In this document: positions 5,334 through 7,845 of the stretch, piece after piece
Layout of the letters: the number at the start of each line of letters is the position of its first letter
Position numbering within the stretch: the stretch's first letter is position 1
Source of the DNA: Candidatus Woesearchaeota archaeon
GTDB taxonomy: Archaea > Nanobdellota > Nanobdellia > Woesearchaeales > GW2011-AR4
NCBI GenBank assembly: GCA_016185875.1
Contig: JACPMS010000024.1
Coordinates: 1-7,845 of the forward strand
Direction of reading: 5' to 3'
DNA length: 7,845 nt
Program-made: the position numbers and the translations under genes
The notes under the pieces: generated by a model
What the model saw: only the letters and a program-made list of their open reading frames with translations
The model's database searches: none
What the model was told of the DNA's origin: nothing

Positions 5334-6182
5334 ATGGCAATCAAAAATCAGCTCAAAACAGCAGTATTGCTTGCGTTGCTTACAGCTTTGCTTTTGTGGA
5401 TAGGCAGCTTGTTTGGTAGAAAAGGCTTGATTTTTGCAGCAATATTTGTAGGCTTGATGAACTTTGGCTCTTACTGGTTTTCTGACAAGATTGTGCTTTG
5501 GATGTACAGGGCTAAGGAAGCTAAGCAAAGTGAGTATCCCAAATTGTACAGGATTATTAAGGATGTTGCAAAGCTAAGTGGCTTGCCAATGCCTAAGGTT
5601 TATATTATACCTAGTGAGCAAAGCAATGCCTTTGCCACAGGTCGCAATAAAAACCATGCAGCTGTAGCTTGTACGGAAGGCATATTAAAATTAATGACTG
5701 AAGAAGAACTTAAAGGCGTAATTGCACATGAATTTTCTCACATCCAGAACAGAGATATCTTAATATCCACTATAGCAGGAACCATAGCAGGAGTCATATC
5801 GTATATAGGAGTTATGGCAAGATGGTCAGCAATATTTGGAGGTAGCAGAGATGATGATAGAGGCGGTAATTTAATCAGCTTATTAATTTTAGGCATAATC
5901 ACCCCTTTGGTTGCAACATTGATTCAGCTAGCAATCTCAAGAAGCAGAGAGTACTTAGCTGATGATACAGGCGCAAGAATAGTAAAAAATCCTAATGCTC
6001 TTGCTTCGGCTTTAGAAAAGCTTGAAGAGGATGGAAAAAGACATCCTATGAGGTTTGGTAGTCCTTCAACTGCTCACCTCTTTATTTCTAATCCTTTCAG
6101 ATCAGGTATGTTTATTACCTTGTTTCAAACTCATCCACCACTTGCTGAACGAGTAAAAAGACTCAGGAATATGAAAATTTAA
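5334..6182 (+). CDS. htpX: HtpX-type membrane zinc metalloprotease (paralogue 2)
   Basis: This is a 282-residue M48-family protease, a paralogue of the one at 3797-4693. Two N-terminal membrane helices (about 8-26 and 31-49) precede MPKVYIIPSEQSNAFATGRN (86-105). The zinc motif is H132-E-F-S-H136 in GVIAHEFSHIQNRDIL, the third ligand is E206 in SRSREYLADDTGAR, and a membrane pair occupies about 143-163 and 178-202. The end TAHLFISNPF...FQTHPPLAERVKRL matches the family. It differs from paralogue 1 throughout, and is intact and probably active. It is transcribed away from the lemA-htpX unit, across an 83-bp gap with two back-to-back TATA boxes, so it can be regulated separately. The two proteases may have different substrates or respond to different stresses; this is inference. 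Confidence 0.95.
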   Translation: MAIKNQLKTAVLLALLTALLLWIGSLFGRKGLIFAAIFVGLMNFGSYWFSDKIVLWMYRAKEAKQSEYPKLYRIIKDVAKLSGLPMPKVYIIPSEQSNAFATGRNKNHAAVACTEGILKLMTEEELKGVIAHEFSHIQNRDILISTIAGTIAGVISYIGVMARWSAIFGGSRDDDRGGNLISLLILGIITPLVATLIQLAISRSREYLADDTGARIVKNPNALASALEKLEEDGKRHPMRFGSPSTAHLFISNPFRSGMFITLFQTHPPLAERVKRLRNMKI

Positions 6183-6214
6183 ACTTCTTCTACCACTGGA
6201 CATGCTCACGTCAT

Positions 6215-6223
6215 ATTTATAAA
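6215..6223 (+). promoter_or_regulatory. Candidate TATA box for the homing-endonuclease-like gene
   Basis: ATTTATAAA is the best TATA match in the gap before the ATG at 6359. It would start transcription near 6245 and give a leader of about 110 nt containing the nested inverted repeat. A weaker box (TTAAATA, 6266-6272) would start the transcript close to the first base of that structure. Which one is used, if either, cannot be decided here. Confidence 0.35.
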
Positions 6224-6291
6224 CTAATTCTACTCATTTTTCGATAATTTAATCATTTTAATCTCTTAAATACTATCTCAACTCTGCCAAA

Positions 6292-6340
6292 TTAAGTCTT
6301 TCGCTTATCAGCGAAACCCTTTTACGCAGTTTCGACTTAA
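6292..6340. repeat. Nested inverted repeat (stem within stem) before the homing-endonuclease-like gene
   Basis: An outer perfect 7-bp stem, TTAAGTC (6292-6298) with GACTTAA (6334-6340), encloses an inner perfect 7-bp hairpin, TTTCGCT (6299-6305) with AGCGAAA (6310-6316) and a TATC loop. The left arms are contiguous, so the helices could stack; 17 nt (6317-6333) remain unpaired on the other side. An alternative pairing, CGAAAC (6312-6317) with GTTTCG (6329-6334), would break both stems. It ends 18 nt before the start codon. It could be an RNA element in the leader, a protein-binding operator, or a scar of insertion. Confidence 0.6.
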
Positions 6341-6348
6341 AAAAGAGT

Positions 6349-6353
6349 GTGAT
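6349..6353 (+). promoter_or_regulatory. Shine-Dalgarno-like GTGAT before the homing-endonuclease-like gene
   Basis: GTGAT, 5 nt before the ATG at 6359, can pair with the AUCAC of the archaeal 16S rRNA 3' end. It favours this start. It is short, so confidence is moderate. Confidence 0.45.
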
Positions 6354-6358
6354 TTAAA

Positions 6359-7537
6359 ATGATTTCAAATATTAATAATCAAAAAATTGAGATTATAGAA
6401 TTTCATATAAATCAGTTTCCATCTGATAGGGTACACATATATTTAGATGAAGATTTTCATAAGAAAGTATTTTCAAAAATAAGACAATACAAATTTAAAC
6501 AGTTTAATAAGTTATTTTTTGAGAATAAATTAAATTGGTCAACTTTTAAATTATGGAAAAGGAGGGGAACCGATTTAAAAATTAGAATTAAAAATCATTT
6601 TATTCCTTTATGGTTTATACTTAAATTATCAGAGATATTTCCTGAATTTTCTATTGAAGAATTTGAAAAGAATATTTTTGCTATGAAAGGTCCAAGTTCT
6701 TCAAGTATAATTTATAATCCTAATCTACCATTACGCGAAGACGGCAGATTATTGAAGATAATTGCACATTTTTTAGGCGATGGGCATGTAGATGGAGCTT
6801 TTGGTAGCAATTTATCTAAAGGAAAATCACATTCGGAATACAGAAATTATAACCCGATTATGTTAGACAGTTTTGAAAAAGATTTACAAACTTTTGGTCA
6901 GGTTAAAATTTCTAAAGACTATAGACATGGACATATTATTGTCCCTAATCTTATTGGTTATATTCTTGAACATATATACAAAATAAAGTTTGACTGTCAC
7001 AATTCTAGAGTCCCTGAAACATTATTCTTGTTACCAAGAGAATTAATTGCGTCTTTCTTAAGAGCTTTTTGCGATGATGAAGGTCATGTTTATGATAGCA
7101 GTGTCGAATATTATTCAACTAATAAAGAACTGCTACAAGATACCCTTAGATTAATGAATATGGGATTTCCTGAGATAGAAACATCTAAAGTCAAAACTAA
7201 TTCCAGTAGAAAAAAATACAAGCACAGCATGAAGTACTATTTTACGATATATAATAACTCTCAAAAAGAATATCTTAATTTAATAGGTTTTGACCATCAA
7301 CAAAAAAGAGAAGATTTGATTTTTAATATAACTAGAAAAGGGTTACGCAATAAAAATCCTAAAGGGAAAATACTAGAGTTATTGAAAAATGATATTCTTA
7401 CAGCAAAGCAAATTTCAAGAATGATGGGTATAAGGCATTCTTCTGTTTTGGAACATTTAAGTGAATTGAAAAAGTTAGGTAAAGTAAAGATAGTAAAAAA
7501 GGAACATTGGACTAATTTTTGGGCAATAAAATTCTAA
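6359..7537 (+). CDS. Free-standing LAGLIDADG homing-endonuclease-like protein with C-terminal winged helix
   Basis: The protein has 392 residues. Two LAGLIDADG motifs are visible: LLKIIAHFLGDGHVDG (131-146, acidic residue D141) and LIASFLRAFCDDEGHV (229-244, acidic residue E241). Their spacing of about 100 residues fits a monomeric two-motif enzyme that cuts a long DNA site. Residues 46-105 are helical and basic, possibly a DNA-binding lead domain. Residues 336-392 form a winged helix (ILTAKQISRMMGIRHSSVLEHLSELKKLGKVKIV), as in archaeal transcription regulators. The gene is far richer in A+T than its neighbours (two sampled 60-base lines near its start are 18% G+C, against about 40% nearby), suggesting acquisition. 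No intein splicing blocks surround it and no host gene is interrupted, so it is neither an intein nor an obvious intron ORF. It could be a mobile endonuclease or one converted to a regulator. Its stop overlaps the convergent gene by 4 bp. Confidence 0.88.
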   Translation: MISNINNQKIEIIEFHINQFPSDRVHIYLDEDFHKKVFSKIRQYKFKQFNKLFFENKLNWSTFKLWKRRGTDLKIRIKNHFIPLWFILKLSEIFPEFSIEEFEKNIFAMKGPSSSSIIYNPNLPLREDGRLLKIIAHFLGDGHVDGAFGSNLSKGKSHSEYRNYNPIMLDSFEKDLQTFGQVKISKDYRHGHIIVPNLIGYILEHIYKIKFDCHNSRVPETLFLLPRELIASFLRAFCDDEGHVYDSSVEYYSTNKELLQDTLRLMNMGFPEIETSKVKTNSSRKKYKHSMKYYFTIYNNSQKEYLNLIGFDHQQKREDLIFNITRKGLRNKNPKGKILELLKNDILTAKQISRMMGIRHSSVLEHLSELKKLGKVKIVKKEHWTNFWAIKF

Positions 7538-7845
7538 TCCTTTTTACTTTTCTTCTTGTGCATCTCCTCTAATTCATCCAGAATTTCTTTTGTGCTTCTA
7601 TCCCTGTGCTTGTAGCTTTCATCGTCGTCATTTTTTGGTTTTATTTTTCTTTCTTTTGTCAACTTAGATTTCTTTAGCTCTTCTTTTTCTGATTTTTTCT
7701 CTGGTTTTTGTTCAGATGTTTTGCTTTGCCTCTTTAATTTCCAAGTGTAAAATTTTCCAATAATGTCAATGCTCAAAAATAAAATTCCCAATACAATAAT
7801 AAAGCTTGTGTAGGTTCTTAAAATAAGGAGCAGAACAACGCTTAT
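7534..7845 (-). CDS. Small membrane protein with charged C-terminal tail, 5' end outside window
   Basis: The reading frame is open to the right edge, so the true start is beyond the window; an in-frame TTG at 7789-7791 lies inside a hydrophobic stretch and is an unlikely start. The visible part is 103 residues. It begins ISVVLLLILRTYTSFIIVLGIL, continues FLSIDIIGKFYTWKL (together one long or two short membrane helices), and then turns abruptly into about 66 residues dominated by lysine, glutamate, serine and aspartate, ending HKKKSKKD. Such a tail is low-complexity and probably disordered in the cytoplasm. A segment near the end (TKEILDELEEMHKKK) could be helical. I do not recognise a family. 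Its TAG stop overlaps the stop of the homing-endonuclease-like gene. Confidence 0.65.
   Translation of the reverse strand: MSVVLLLILRTYTSFIIVLGILFLSIDIIGKFYTWKLKRQSKTSEQKPEKKSEKEELKKSKLTKERKIKPKNDDDESYKHRDRSTKEILDELEEMHKKKSKKD
7538..7556 (+). terminator. Possible T-rich terminator after the homing-endonuclease-like gene
   Basis: After the TAA stop the plus strand reads ATCCTTTTTACTTTTCTTC, with runs of five and four T, in keeping with hairpin-free archaeal termination. It overlaps the coding 3' end of the convergent gene, whose lysine codons produce the same T-richness, so it may be incidental. Confidence 0.3.

Noticed and set aside
6183..6358. tRNA or small structured RNA gene in the gap
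   Set aside because: The stems do not form a cloverleaf, and there is no T-loop or anticodon-arm pattern; only the nested inverted repeat is supported.
6359..7537. Intein or intron-encoded interpretation of the LAGLIDADG gene
   Set aside because: It begins at its own ATG and ends at its own stop between complete genes. No splicing blocks, no interrupted host gene, and no tRNA or rRNA exon is visible on either side.
7534..7791. TTG at 7789-7791 as the start of the last minus-strand gene
   Set aside because: The frame stays open to the window edge and codes for further hydrophobic residues, so the gene most likely starts outside the window.
1..7845. CRISPR array, transposon or defence system
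   Set aside because: No regularly spaced repeats, no transposase and no recognised defence genes are present. The only mobile-type gene is the LAGLIDADG protein.

Overview
The window reads as archaeal, most likely from a small-genome DPANN-type lineage (Nanoarchaeota, Woesearchaeota or Pacearchaeota-like). The genes behind this are a tRNA-splicing endonuclease, an archaeal Hjc resolvase, a stand-alone archaeal Toprim protein and a DNA primase in which small-subunit and large-subunit-like parts share one chain. Promoters look archaeal: A/T boxes about 25-35 bp before start codons, mostly implying very short leaders. A Shine-Dalgarno sequence is clear in only one place and plausible in another. 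The lineage is an inference; no rRNA or other phylogenetic marker is present.

Layout from left to right. (1) 1-383, minus: the N-terminal part of tRNA-splicing endonuclease EndA, running off the left edge. (2) A divergent promoter built on an 18-bp perfect palindrome separates it from a plus-strand pair, RNase Z (tRNA 3' processing) and Hjc (Holliday junction resolvase). (3) Convergent to these lies a small one-helix membrane protein gene, then the fused primase, both minus. (4) A symmetric divergent promoter with a 9-bp inverted repeat separates the primase from a 118-residue Toprim protein (plus), whose 3' end overlaps a minus-strand lemA-htpX pair. (5) A second, divergent htpX paralogue follows. 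(6) A 176-bp gap containing a nested inverted repeat precedes a very A+T-rich LAGLIDADG homing-endonuclease-like gene with a C-terminal winged helix. (7) On the minus strand at the right edge is the 3' portion of a small membrane protein with a long charged tail.

Functionally the left half is nucleic-acid housekeeping: two tRNA maturation enzymes share a divergent promoter, followed by recombination (Hjc), priming (primase) and a possible nuclease or nucleotidyl-transfer Toprim protein. The middle is a membrane-protein quality-control block: LemA and two HtpX-type zinc proteases with intact active-site motifs. The homing-endonuclease gene differs sharply in composition (roughly 27% G+C by sampled lines against about 40% nearby) and is probably a later arrival. 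All three convergent gene pairs abut or overlap, which shows strong compaction. I see no tRNA or rRNA gene, CRISPR array, insertion sequence or replication origin.
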